Of a stretch of DNA of 20,015 nucleotides, positions 6,808 to 14,483 are shown piece by piece. The notes beneath the pieces were generated by a model. That model was given only the letters and a program-made list of their open reading frames with translations, was not told the DNA's origin and searched no databases. Origin of the DNA: CBFGTA01 sp965651595 (lineage in GTDB: Bacteria; Actinomycetota; Actinomycetes; S36-B12; UBA10799); NCBI GenBank assembly GCA_965651595.1, contig CBFGTA010000031.1, forward strand, positions 1 through 20,015, read 5' to 3'. Position 1 is the first letter of the stretch. Every line of letters starts with the position of its first letter. The position numbers and the translations under genes were made by a program.

Positions 6808-8373
6808 CTAGCGCCGTCTGAGCGTGCCCCAGCCGATCTCGTCGTAGGCGGAAACTTCCATCTCACGGGCCTGGGCTCCCTGACCGAACGAGAACGTAAC
6901 CGTCGACTCGAAGTCCGGCAGCTCCGGTGCCTGGGCGTAGGTAAACACGTCGCCGTCGAGGTGGGTGAGTTTGAACTTCACCTGTGCGGGTCCCTGGACC
7001 ATTTCGAGTCCGTCGCCCGCTTCTCGCACCTCAAAGTCACCCACGTACGCATTTCGGTAGGTCCCCACGTAGGCAGAGTTGTTCCGGGCCGGTGTTGGGT
7101 TCGCAGGCGGCGCTGGGATCTGCTCCGGTTCGCCATAGACACCCTTCATCCGCTCTGCCCAAACGGCGTCCCAGTCCTGCGTCGGCGCTCCGGTGAGCAC
7201 AACGTCGAGGAACGTGTCAGTAATCGCCTCGCTAGCTCCTACCGGTGCCGCGTTGGTGAGTGCAATGATCCCCACCTGCTTGGCAGGCAGGAACACGGCG
7301 GTTGTGGAGGCACCGTTGGAGAATGCGCCCGAGTGGTTCCAGCGAGCGTTGCCGAACTGGTCGGCGCCAACGTTCATACCCAGGCCGTACGAACTTGACA
7401 GGTCAGTCGCTGGCGCCGGTGCACTCATCTTGCTCCACGGAGTCACCAATCGCGCAAACGCTTCACTCGACGCAAAAACGTGATCGCCTAGTTTTCCGTG
7501 AGCGAGCACGATTCGCCCCCAGGTGGCCAGGTCGTTCGCGGTGGAACTAATCCCTCCAGCGGGTGCCTGCGGGTTGGGATTGCGCTCGAAGGCTGGCCGC
7601 CACGTGCCGTCGACCAACACATGCAATAGCGCCTTGTTGGTGGCGTTGACGAAAGCTTCGTGTTCGTAGCTGGTGGAGTTCATCTGGGCCGGGTCAAAGA
7701 GTTCACGCTTCCCGGCCTCCTCCCACGTCATTCCAGCGGCCTGAGCTGCCAGCGACCCTCCGGCAGTGAGCGAGAAGTTGGAGTACTCGTAGGAATCCCG
7801 GAAGGGATTCAGGTCCAGCAGTCGCAGCCGTTCAATGATCTGTTCGCGGTCGTAGCCGATGCTTTCGAGCAAGTTGCCACCGAGTCCGGGCAGTCCCGCC
7901 CGCATGGAGAAGAGGTCACCGTAGGTGACGTGGTCGCTGACCCACGGGTCCTTGAGCGCGAACGATGGGTTTTGATCTCGCACCGGCGTGTCCCAGTCCA
8001 GGTCTGCGGACTCAGTGAGGCCTGCAACGACGAGCCCGGAGATGGGCTTAGACAGGGAGGCAATCTGGAAGACTGTGTCAGCGTCGACGGGCTCATCGGA
8101 GCCGACCGAGCGAACCCCGTACCCGCGCGTCGTGACGACTTCGTCGCCGTGGACCACTGCCACGGACACACCTGGAACACCCGACGCGTTCATTGTGGCT
8201 TCAACGATGCTGTCTAGTTGATCGACGGCGGCATTCACGGCTGCGGTCGAAGCTGGCTGAATAGATACGCTCGCGTCCGATTCTGCTGGCTCGCTGCCAG
8301 CTTGAGTCGAACATCCACTTGCAACCAGCACTATTCCCACAGTTGCGGCGAGGAGACCATTTTGGATCTTCAT
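6808..8373 (-). CDS. Serine hydrolase lipoprotein, beta-lactamase (class C)/PBP4*-like family
   Basis: A 521-residue exported lipoprotein. The signal peptide (1-20) ends in lipobox VASG|C with Cys21 as lipidation site, so it should sit on the outer face of the membrane. The penicillin-recognising fold has SLSK (Ser106 to Lys109), Tyr-x-Asn as YSN (197-199) and HSG (347-349) in place of KTG, as in class C-like esterases and D-aminopeptidases. A C-terminal beta-rich domain follows from about residue 420. These proteins are often esterases or peptidases, and resistance to beta-lactams should not be assumed. It lies 24 nt behind the ABC permease on the same strand and is probably the last gene of the metF-led run. 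CAGAAT ends 7 nt before the ATG, so a weak own promoter is possible. Confidence 0.85.
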   Translation of the reverse strand: MKIQNGLLAATVGIVLVASGCSTQAGSEPAESDASVSIQPASTAAVNAAVDQLDSIVEATMNASGVPGVSVAVVHGDEVVTTRGYGVRSVGSDEPVDADTVFQIASLSKPISGLVVAGLTESADLDWDTPVRDQNPSFALKDPWVSDHVTYGDLFSMRAGLPGLGGNLLESIGYDREQIIERLRLLDLNPFRDSYEYSNFSLTAGGSLAAQAAGMTWEEAGKRELFDPAQMNSTSYEHEAFVNATNKALLHVLVDGTWRPAFERNPNPQAPAGGISSTANDLATWGRIVLAHGKLGDHVFASSEAFARLVTPWSKMSAPAPATDLSSSYGLGMNVGADQFGNARWNHSGAFSNGASTTAVFLPAKQVGIIALTNAAPVGASEAITDTFLDVVLTGAPTQDWDAVWAERMKGVYGEPEQIPAPPANPTPARNNSAYVGTYRNAYVGDFEVREAGDGLEMVQGPAQVKFKLTHLDGDVFTYAQAPELPDFESTVTFSFGQGAQAREMEVSAYDEIGWGTLRRR

Positions 8374-8397
8374 AGTCGCGATTCTGCCAGCTGGCCA

Positions 8398-9261
8398 CTA
8401 GCCCTTGCGGAACAGGGCTACTCCGATTGCGAGCAGGATGACTGCACTGGCTATGACGACGCCGAGTTCGGCCACCACCGGCATCGTCCAACTCCCCCAT
8501 TGGACCCCTTCGGATACAACCGCCACTCCCGATCCCACGTCCATGAATCCGAACATGGTGCGACGGATCATGTCGACGGCGTAGGTGAGCGGATTGATGT
8601 GGGTCAAGACCTGCAACCAGGTCGGCAAGTTGTTCAGTGGGAACAACGCCCCAGACAGGAAGAACAAAGGCATCAGGAGAAGCTGGGTTGCCGCCATGAA
8701 AGCTTGGAAAGTCTTGATGCGGGCAGCCACGACAACACCAGCGGCAGTCACCATCACAGCGACCACCAACAGCAGCCCGACGATGACGAGCATCATCACC
8801 GGTTGGTAGGGAACACCGACGAGGGGCCCGAGCAACAGCAGGATGATCCCTTGGAAAGTCGCGACAGTGGCACCGCCGAGCACTTTGCCAATCACGATCG
8901 AACTGCGACTCACGGGGGCGACCATCATCTCGCGGAGGAAGCCGAACTCCCGATCCCAGACAATGGAACCGGCTGAGAACACCGATGTGAACAGAACCGC
9001 GAGCGTTAGTACACCGGGATACAGAAATGTCTGCAGGCTGACGCCACCGAGGGCCGGTCCGGTCAATGGAGACAAGCCTGCCCCGAGCACGAACAAGAAC
9101 AGAATGGGTTGGATGAGAGTTGTCACCATCCGGAGTCGATCGCGGCGGAAGCGAATGATTTCGCGCCTCCACACCACGCGAATCGCGCGCAGATTCGCCC
9201 GCGCATCTGAGGGGGGCACCGCGACGGCAGTCACCTGAGGCGAAGACGCAGCCGGAGCCAT
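8398..9261 (-). CDS. ABC-2 type transporter permease (DrrB-like)
   Basis: A 287-residue membrane protein with six predicted spans, of the ABC-2 family. It has a cytoplasmic N-terminus with the amphipathic stretch VVWRREIIRFRRDRLRM (about 29-45), first span TTLIQPILFLFVLG (about 47-60), the segment WDREFGFLREMMVAPVSRSS (about 105-125) typical of this family, and a terminal span ending ALFRKG. It should pair with the ATPase ending 2 nt upstream of its ATG to form an exporter of the daunorubicin-resistance type. The substrate is unknown; DrrAB-like pairs export drugs, lipids or polysaccharide precursors. It is followed after 24 nt by the lipoprotein gene. Confidence 0.88.
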   Translation of the reverse strand: MAPAASSPQVTAVAVPPSDARANLRAIRVVWRREIIRFRRDRLRMVTTLIQPILFLFVLGAGLSPLTGPALGGVSLQTFLYPGVLTLAVLFTSVFSAGSIVWDREFGFLREMMVAPVSRSSIVIGKVLGGATVATFQGIILLLLGPLVGVPYQPVMMLVIVGLLLVVAVMVTAAGVVVAARIKTFQAFMAATQLLLMPLFFLSGALFPLNNLPTWLQVLTHINPLTYAVDMIRRTMFGFMDVGSGVAVVSEGVQWGSWTMPVVAELGVVIASAVILLAIGVALFRKG

Positions 9262-9263
9262 GA

Positions 9264-10262
9264 CTACCGCCTGCCCAGATGCATGGGGTGCACAGCCGCA
9301 GAACCGGAACCATCGAGGCTGTCGCGGATGGAACTTCCCGTGTGGGCCATGAACACGTCGTCGAGGCTCGGTCTGGCCACACTGACTGACTCGATCGTCA
9401 AGGAGCCCTGGGCGAGGTCGCGGAATAGTGCGGGAACCACTTGCTCTCCCCCAGCAACCTGCAGGACGAGCGTGTCCTCCAAGGTGCGCACATCCGACCC
9501 GTAGTGCTGTCTCAACAACCGAAAGGCAGCCTCGTTGTCGTCGGTGCGCAGAGTCACCCGATCTTTGCCCACCGCAGCCTTAAGCTCGTCTGGCGTACCC
9601 AGAGCCACGACTTGACCGTGGTCGACGATGGCGATTCGATCGCACAAGTCGGCCTCGTCCATATAGTGCGTCGTGACGAAAATGGTGATGTCCTCGTGGT
9701 GGCGTAGCTCGCGCAGGTATGTCCACATGGACGTGCGGGTTTGCGGATCAAGCCCGACGGTCGGTTCGTCGAGAAACAGGACCCTCGGTGAATGCATGAG
9801 GCCGCGGGCAATCTCGAGCCGCCGCTTCATCCCGCCGGAGAACTCGCTCACCAGCGAATCACGCCTCTCCCACAGCCCCACCATGTCGAGGACCGTTTTC
9901 ATACGCCCCTCCACCGCGCCGCGCGGCACGCCGTACAACTCGGCGTGAAACTGCAAGTTTTGGGCCGCCGATAGGTACAGATCGAGAGTCGTGTCTTGAA
10001 ATACCAGTCCGATGTGGCGCCGCACGTCATTGCGTTGAGCCACCACATCGAAGCCAGCAACCTGCGCCTGTCCGGCCGTCGGATCGAGCAATGTGCACAA
10101 GATCGAGATGGTCGTGGACTTGCCTGCACCATTGGGGCCCAGGAAGCCAAATACCTCCCCGGCGGCGACGTCGAGATCAAGCCCCCGGACGGCCTCTACT
10201 GACCCGAAGTTCTTCACTAACCCGCGCACCCGCACGGCGGGCACCTCACGAGACCTGTCCAT
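9264..10262 (-). CDS. ABC transporter ATP-binding protein (DrrA-like)
   Basis: A 332-residue ATPase. Walker A GPNGAGKST (about 42-50), Q-loop in GLVFQDTTLD (about 85-94), signature FSGGMKRR (about 141-148), Walker B VLFLDEP (about 161-167), and the H-loop in TTHYMDEAD (about 197-205). A C-terminal extension of about 100 residues after the nucleotide-binding domain is usual for DrrA/CcmA-type exporters. The frame opens at 10301, but I place the start at 10262, where GGGGAGG stands just 2 nt before the ATG (a tight spacing). Either start overlaps the upstream phosphatidyltransferase gene. The permease gene begins 2 nt after its stop. Export direction is from the family; the cargo is not known. 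Confidence 0.88.
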   Translation of the reverse strand: MDRSREVPAVRVRGLVKNFGSVEAVRGLDLDVAAGEVFGFLGPNGAGKSTTISILCTLLDPTAGQAQVAGFDVVAQRNDVRRHIGLVFQDTTLDLYLSAAQNLQFHAELYGVPRGAVEGRMKTVLDMVGLWERRDSLVSEFSGGMKRRLEIARGLMHSPRVLFLDEPTVGLDPQTRTSMWTYLRELRHHEDITIFVTTHYMDEADLCDRIAIVDHGQVVALGTPDELKAAVGKDRVTLRTDDNEAAFRLLRQHYGSDVRTLEDTLVLQVAGGEQVVPALFRDLAQGSLTIESVSVARPSLDDVFMAHTGSSIRDSLDGSGSAAVHPMHLGRR

Positions 10263-10971
10263 GTCCTCCCCTACCGTCGCGACGCACATGCAATCCAACA
10301 CCGACGACCACTTGGATAGTCCCTATCGCAGCCAGGCCCGCCCCCAGCGTCGTGACCCACTCTGCCCACGTCGTCGCAGCGACCCCGTACGGAGCCCAGG
10401 CAAACAACAGGATCGCCACGACCACAACGATGATCCGGGTCGGACGTTCCGATATGGAAACTGATCTGATCGGCAGTTCGCCACCGGCCTGGGCCTTGGC
10501 TCGGGCGTATTCGCTGAGCCAGGCGAGCCCGATCTGGACTCCCACTACTACCCACAGCCCTCCGAGAACACCCAAAGTGAGCAACACGACGGTATCGGCG
10601 AGTCGGTCGACAACACCGTCGAGCCACGCCCCCCACGGCCCGGTGGTACCGCGCAGGACGGCCACTGCGCCGTCGAGGTTGTCCAGCAGGCCAGCAAGCA
10701 CGACGAGGCCGGCACACAAAGCGGCGGCACCACTATTGCGTCCACCCGACACCAACCACCAGGCAGTCACGGGAACCAGTGCGGCACACACCAGCGACAG
10801 GATGGTAATAGCAGTGGCCGACAACCGCAGGGCCGCCGCGCCTCGAGCCAGGAGGTATACGCCCGAGAGCCAGCAGTACACGATCCGCGATTCGTGGGCG
10901 GTCACCGTCAGTCCGCCGTGGAGGGCAGACCAGCGCCGCAGGTACTCCTGGCGGCTCGGGACGGTGCTCAC
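10246..10971 (-). CDS. CDP-alcohol phosphatidyltransferase family protein
   Basis: A 241-residue membrane protein with several predicted spans. Members transfer a phosphatidyl (or related) group from a CDP-linked donor to an alcohol. The signature D-x2-D-G-x2-A-R-x8-G-x3-D-x3-D is present as LLDNLDGAVAV...GAWLDGVVD (about 111-136 of this start), with all four Asp and both Gly at correct spacing. The Arg after Ala is Val here, although an Arg lies two residues on. The start is taken as the GTG at 10971, which overlaps the metF stop as GTGA. An ATG at 11076 would place 35 unlikely codons inside metF. The 3' end overlaps the ABC ATPase start by 17 nt. The alcohol acceptor cannot be told from the sequence. 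Confidence 0.8.
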   Translation of the reverse strand: MSTVPSRQEYLRRWSALHGGLTVTAHESRIVYCWLSGVYLLARGAAALRLSATAITILSLVCAALVPVTAWWLVSGGRNSGAAALCAGLVVLAGLLDNLDGAVAVLRGTTGPWGAWLDGVVDRLADTVVLLTLGVLGGLWVVVGVQIGLAWLSEYARAKAQAGGELPIRSVSISERPTRIIVVVVAILLFAWAPYGVAATTWAEWVTTLGAGLAAIGTIQVVVGVGLHVRRDGRGGHGQVS

Positions 10972-11855
10972 GCGTCGCCAGCTCGCAACTGCCGATAGAT
11001 GTCTCGCGTTGCTGACGAACGGTTGAGGGTGAAGAAGTGTAGGCCAGGGGCCCCACCGTCGAGCAGGCCCCGACACAGTTCGGCGGCCGACTCGATTCCG
11101 CGTGCACGCACGTGGGCTTCGGGCAAGGCACTGAGCTCGGCCGCGATGGCCGGGGGGAACTCCACCCCTGACAACTCGGCGAACCGCACGATCTGTTTGA
11201 GGTTGGTGACCGGCATGATCCCTGGGATGATTGGGATGGTGACTCCGGCTGCTCGCGCGCGTGCCACGAGCGAGAAGTAGCTGTCGGCTAGGAAGAACAA
11301 CTGCGTGATGGCGAACTCGGCTCCCTGGTCCTGCTTCTCTTTCAGGACCCGAACATCGAGCTCGGGATCCTTACTAGCTGGATGGGGGTCACAAGACGCG
11401 GCCACACCGATAGAAAACTCCCCACGATTGGCGACGAGGTCGACGAGCTCCGAGGCATAGTTGAACCCGTGCGGGTGCGGCGTCCACGCAGCCGTGGGGC
11501 CACCCGGCGGATCTCCACGGAGACACAGGATGTTGGCGACACTGGCGTCGGCGTAGCTGTCGACCACGCGAGCGAGCTCGTCGCGGCTCGCCCCCACACA
11601 GGTCAGGTGACCCATGGGTTCCATCGTGGTTTCTGCCGCGATCCGGCGAGTGATTTCGACGGTCGTGTCTTGAGTGGACCCGCCAGCCCCGTAGGTGACG
11701 GAAACGAAATGCGGAGCGAGAGGTTCGAGTTCCCGCAGTGCCGCCCACAACTGCCGTTCGCCTTCTGCTGACTTCGGCGGGAAGAACTCGAAGGAAAACG
11801 ACGGTTTCGACTGCTCGCCGAGTTCGCCGAGCACTTCGCTGATCCTGCGCGCCAT
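10968..11855 (-). CDS. metF: Methylenetetrahydrofolate reductase
   Basis: A 295-residue MetF/MTHFR-type enzyme, which reduces 5,10-methylene-THF to 5-methyl-THF for methionine synthesis. It begins close to the conserved strand SFSFEFFPPKS (about 19-29), with the catalytic Glu in FEFFPPK. Further family features are FVSVTYGAGGSTQD (about 50-63), GHLTCVGAS (about 83-91), LCLRGDPP (about 109-116) and PIIPGIMPVTN (about 206-216). The loop GVAASCDPHPAS differs from the common GVAxxPExHP pattern. The ATG at 11855 is 7 nt behind a TAGGCT box, and no Shine-Dalgarno is present. It leads a five-gene minus-strand run with overlapping or close neighbours. It is divergent from crtE with 51 nt between the starts, as the MTHFR-like Rv2172c is from idsA2 in mycobacteria. 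Confidence 0.92.
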   Translation of the reverse strand: MARRISEVLGELGEQSKPSFSFEFFPPKSAEGERQLWAALRELEPLAPHFVSVTYGAGGSTQDTTVEITRRIAAETTMEPMGHLTCVGASRDELARVVDSYADASVANILCLRGDPPGGPTAAWTPHPHGFNYASELVDLVANRGEFSIGVAASCDPHPASKDPELDVRVLKEKQDQGAEFAITQLFFLADSYFSLVARARAAGVTIPIIPGIMPVTNLKQIVRFAELSGVEFPPAIAAELSALPEAHVRARGIESAAELCRGLLDGGAPGLHFFTLNRSSATRDIYRQLRAGDA

Positions 11856-11862
11856 AGCGTGC

Positions 11863-11868
11863 AGCCTA
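11863..11868 (-). promoter_or_regulatory. Predicted -10 box (TAGGCT) of leaderless metF transcript
   Basis: On the minus strand TAGGCT is followed by 7 nt and then the metF ATG at 11855. It lies inside the left arm of a perfect 12-nt inverted repeat shared with the crtE promoter. Confidence 0.6.
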
Positions 11869-11894
11869 GTCTCCGCCGCCTAACCTCTGGCGAC

Positions 11895-11900
11895 TAGGCT
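11895..11900 (+). promoter_or_regulatory. Predicted -10 box (TAGGCT) of leaderless crtE transcript
   Basis: TAGGCT is followed by GCAAGG and then the GTG at 11907. The AAGG could act as a weak ribosome site, but the spacing to the -10 box fits a leaderless start, as at crtA and metF. Confidence 0.6.
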
Positions 11901-11906
11901 GCAAGG

Positions 11907-12989
11907 GTGCCGTTTACCTCGTCGCGTGATGCGGGAGCCCAGGTCGACCACCTACAGGCGCGCGCCAGCGAAGCTGTCACCGGGTTCGTGGCTTCGCAGC
12001 GGGAACTGCTCGCTAACATGCAGCCCCAGTTCGTGGACCTAGCGGACGCGGTCGCGGCACTCGTTTCTCACGGCAAGCGCATCCGTCCGCTCTTTGGATG
12101 GATCGGCTGGCGCCTGTCGGGAGGTGACAACCGCGATGAGGCCGTCCAGGCCCTCACCAGCTTGGAACTGCTCCACGCTTGCGCTCTGATTCACGACGAC
12201 GTTATGGACCAGTCCGATACTCGGCGCGGGCAGCCGTCGACTCATCGGCTCTTCGAAAACTGGCACGGACAACGTCACTGGCAAGGAGACGCCTCAGTTT
12301 TCGGGCAAGCCGGAGCTATCTTGGCTGGTGACTTGTGCCTGAGTTGGTGCGACGAAATGTACTTCGGATCAGGCCTTGACTCTGGTGCTCTGCTCGCCGC
12401 CAAGCCGATCCTGGACATTATGCGTACCGAGGTCGTGGCCGGTCAGTACCTGGACATGGCCCGGCAGGCTGAAGGTGTGGCCGACACCGCCAGTGCCTTG
12501 ACGGTGGCCAGATACAAGTCAGCCAAGTACACGATCGAGCGCCCACTGCACTTGGGAGCCCGACTCGCCGGGTGCGACGATGACCGCCTTGATCACCTGT
12601 CCGCTTACGGGCTGCCCCTCGGTGAAGCTTTCCAGTTGCGTGACGATTTGCTCGGCGTCTTCGGTGACCCGACCGTCACCGGCAAGCCAGCTGGCGACGA
12701 CATTCGCGAAGGCAAGCAAACCGTGCTGATCAGCCACGCCCTCGCCCACGCATCAGCTGCCGAAGCTCAGGAACTGACGGGGTTGCTCGGCAACGCCGCC
12801 GCCAGCGACTCCCAGATTGCCCGCGCCCAAGCAATTCTGACGGCGGTCGGTTCGCGGGCGGCCACTGAGGAACTCATCACCGAGCGAACGGCCGAGGCAC
12901 TCGCGGCTATCGACGACGCTGCCAGCACGGACGCCCACCGCGAGATACTGCGCTACCTCGTCGCCCTGACCACCGTTCGCACGTCCTGA
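11907..12989 (+). CDS. crtE: Geranylgeranyl diphosphate synthase (polyprenyl synthetase, CrtE/IdsA)
   Basis: A 360-residue all-trans polyprenyl diphosphate synthase that elongates allylic diphosphates with IPP to the C20 precursor of phytoene. It has the GKRIRP motif (56-61), the first Asp-rich motif in LIHDDVMDQSDTRRG (Asp97, 98 and 101), GQYLDM (179-184) and the second region QLRDDLLGVFGDP (about 244-256), typical of actinobacterial GGPP synthases. The GTG at 11907 fits both the -10 spacing and the usual N-terminus. crtI follows after 27 nt in the same direction, so they likely share a transcript. Chain length is inferred from context. The gene could also feed other C20 or longer prenyl lipids, as IdsA enzymes do. 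Confidence 0.9.
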   Translation: MPFTSSRDAGAQVDHLQARASEAVTGFVASQRELLANMQPQFVDLADAVAALVSHGKRIRPLFGWIGWRLSGGDNRDEAVQALTSLELLHACALIHDDVMDQSDTRRGQPSTHRLFENWHGQRHWQGDASVFGQAGAILAGDLCLSWCDEMYFGSGLDSGALLAAKPILDIMRTEVVAGQYLDMARQAEGVADTASALTVARYKSAKYTIERPLHLGARLAGCDDDRLDHLSAYGLPLGEAFQLRDDLLGVFGDPTVTGKPAGDDIREGKQTVLISHALAHASAAEAQELTGLLGNAAASDSQIARAQAILTAVGSRAATEELITERTAEALAAIDDAASTDAHREILRYLVALTTVRTS

Positions 12990-13005
12990 TTTACCCACAT
13001 CCACC

Positions 13006-13010
13006 GGGAG
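13006..13010 (+). promoter_or_regulatory. Ribosome binding site for crtI
   Basis: GGGAG with a 6-nt spacer before the TTG at 13017. It supports this rare start codon over the later in-frame GTGs at the first Rossmann strand. Confidence 0.6.
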
Positions 13011-13016
13011 TTCGAG

Positions 13017-14483
13017 TTGCGCACTGTCCGAGGCCCCTCAGACCGGGTGGTGATCGTGGGAGCCGGGCTCGCGGGCCTGTCGACAGCGATCCACCTGGCG
13101 GCCGCTGGTCGGCATGTCACCGTCTTCGAACGGGACGCAACAGCCGGTGGGCGAGCCGGCCAATGGGAAAGCGACGGCTACCGCTTCGACACCGGACCCA
13201 CAGTCGTGACGATGCCCGACCTGCTCGAGTCGGTGTTTGCCGTAGTCGGGGAGAAGATGTCGGACTATCTGACTCTGGAACAGCTCGATCCCGCCTACCG
13301 CAGCTACTTCCCCGACGGCTCGACCATCGACATCCGGTCCACGCCGGCCGCCACGGCCGAGGAGATCGCAACCACCATCTCACCAGCTGAGGCCGTTCGT
13401 TTCGAAGCATTCGCGCAGTTCGCGCGCAAGCTGTACGACTATGAGTACAACCGCTTCATTAACTCCAATGTCGATTCTCCATTCGAACTCGTGACCGCCG
13501 ACCTGGCCCGCCTCGTCGCGATGGGCGGCCTCCGCCGAATGTCCACAAAGATCGACCAGTTCTTTACCGACCCCCGGACTCGACGCATGTTCTCGTTTCA
13601 AGCCATGTACGCGGGACTGTCGCCCCAACGTGCCCTAGCGCTCTACTGCGTCATCGCCTACATGGATTGCATCGCCGGGGTCTACCGGCCCGTCGGCGGG
13701 GTGTCCCAACTGCCTGCTGCCCTGGCCCGGGCAGCCGCCGATCACGGTGTTGAGTTCCACTACAATCGCCCGGTAGAACGCATTGTCACCGCCGGTTCGC
13801 GGGCAACCGGCGTCATCACTTCCGACGGGGAGTTCGTCTCAGCCGACGTTGTCGTCGCCAACCCCGACCTACCGATCGCCTACCGCGACCTACTCGGCTG
13901 GCAACCCTGGAACGTACGCCGCCTGCGCTACTCGCCGAGTTGCGCAGTTCTCTTGCTGGGGTCGGCCGAGCAGTATCGACGAGTGGCTCACCACAATATT
14001 CATTTCGGTCGGGCCTGGAAACAGACCTTCGACGAGATCATCTCGGCTGGAACAGTGATGTCAGATCCTAGTTTCTTCGTCACCAATGCAACCGCCTCCG
14101 ATCCCACCGTGGCACCTGCAGGGCGACAGACGTACTTCGTCCTATTCCCCACCCCGAACGCCCAGGCCGCAATCGACTGGGACCGCCAACGCGGCCCCTA
14201 CCGCGACCATATGCTGGAGACGATGGAGAAGTCCGGATACCGCGGGATCACCGACGGCATCGAAGTCGAGCACCTCACGACCCCGGCGGATTGGCAGCGG
14301 ATGGGGATGGAGGCGGGCACCCCGTTCGCGGCACGCCACAGTTTCGACCAAACCGGGCCATTTCGTCCACGGAACATCTGGGGCGACAACGTCGTGTTCG
14401 CCGGGTCCGGCACTACGCCTGGCGTCGGCATCCCCATGGTGATCATCTCAGGCCGCCTGGCAGCGGCCCGCATCACCGGCTAG
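13017..14483 (+). CDS. crtI: Phytoene desaturase
   Basis: A 488-residue FAD-dependent desaturase taking phytoene to lycopene (or neurosporene). It shows the dinucleotide-binding motif GAGLAG (15-20), ERDATAGGRAGQW (about 38-50), DGYRFDTGPTVVTMP (about 53-67) and the C-terminal bacterial CrtI signature, with FAGSGTTPGVGIPMV at about 461-475. The start is TTG with a GGGAG site 6 nt upstream, a weak start that may limit its level relative to crtE. It lies 27 nt behind crtE. Its TAG shares the bases CTAG with the stop of the convergent mannosyltransferase gene. Compared with the paralogue at 4468, this copy sits with crtE and near crtB, so it is the likely main phytoene desaturase. Confidence 0.92.
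   Translation: MRTVRGPSDRVVIVGAGLAGLSTAIHLAAAGRHVTVFERDATAGGRAGQWESDGYRFDTGPTVVTMPDLLESVFAVVGEKMSDYLTLEQLDPAYRSYFPDGSTIDIRSTPAATAEEIATTISPAEAVRFEAFAQFARKLYDYEYNRFINSNVDSPFELVTADLARLVAMGGLRRMSTKIDQFFTDPRTRRMFSFQAMYAGLSPQRALALYCVIAYMDCIAGVYRPVGGVSQLPAALARAAADHGVEFHYNRPVERIVTAGSRATGVITSDGEFVSADVVVANPDLPIAYRDLLGWQPWNVRRLRYSPSCAVLLLGSAEQYRRVAHHNIHFGRAWKQTFDEIISAGTVMSDPSFFVTNATASDPTVAPAGRQTYFVLFPTPNAQAAIDWDRQRGPYRDHMLETMEKSGYRGITDGIEVEHLTTPADWQRMGMEAGTPFAARHSFDQTGPFRPRNIWGDNVVFAGSGTTPGVGIPMVIISGRLAAARITG

Larger units (their letters stand above)
11860..11903. repeat. Perfect 12-nt inverted repeat spanning the divergent metF/crtE promoters
   Basis: TGCAGCCTAGTC at 11860-11871 and its exact reverse complement GACTAGGCTGCA at 11892-11903, with a 20-nt spacer. 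Each arm holds one of the two -10 boxes, so the -35 regions of the two promoters would interlock in the spacer. It may be an operator or simply two copies of the same promoter consensus. Confidence 0.75.

Noticed and set aside
8201..9382. Minus-strand open frame of 393 codons
   Set aside because: A frame shadow of the ABC permease and the ATPase ends. The 8398-9261 frame has the ABC-2 membrane protein pattern, and this one is Arg/Ser/His-rich.
6808..10301. A drug-resistance cassette (DrrAB plus beta-lactamase)
   Set aside because: The names come from family labels only. The hydrolase has HSG in place of KTG and is a lipoprotein of a broad family, and such ABC pairs have varied cargo, so resistance is not supported.
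10091..11026. Plus-strand open frame of 311 codons
   Set aside because: Antisense to the CDP-alcohol phosphatidyltransferase gene. Low complexity (Thr/Pro/Ala/Arg), no domain.
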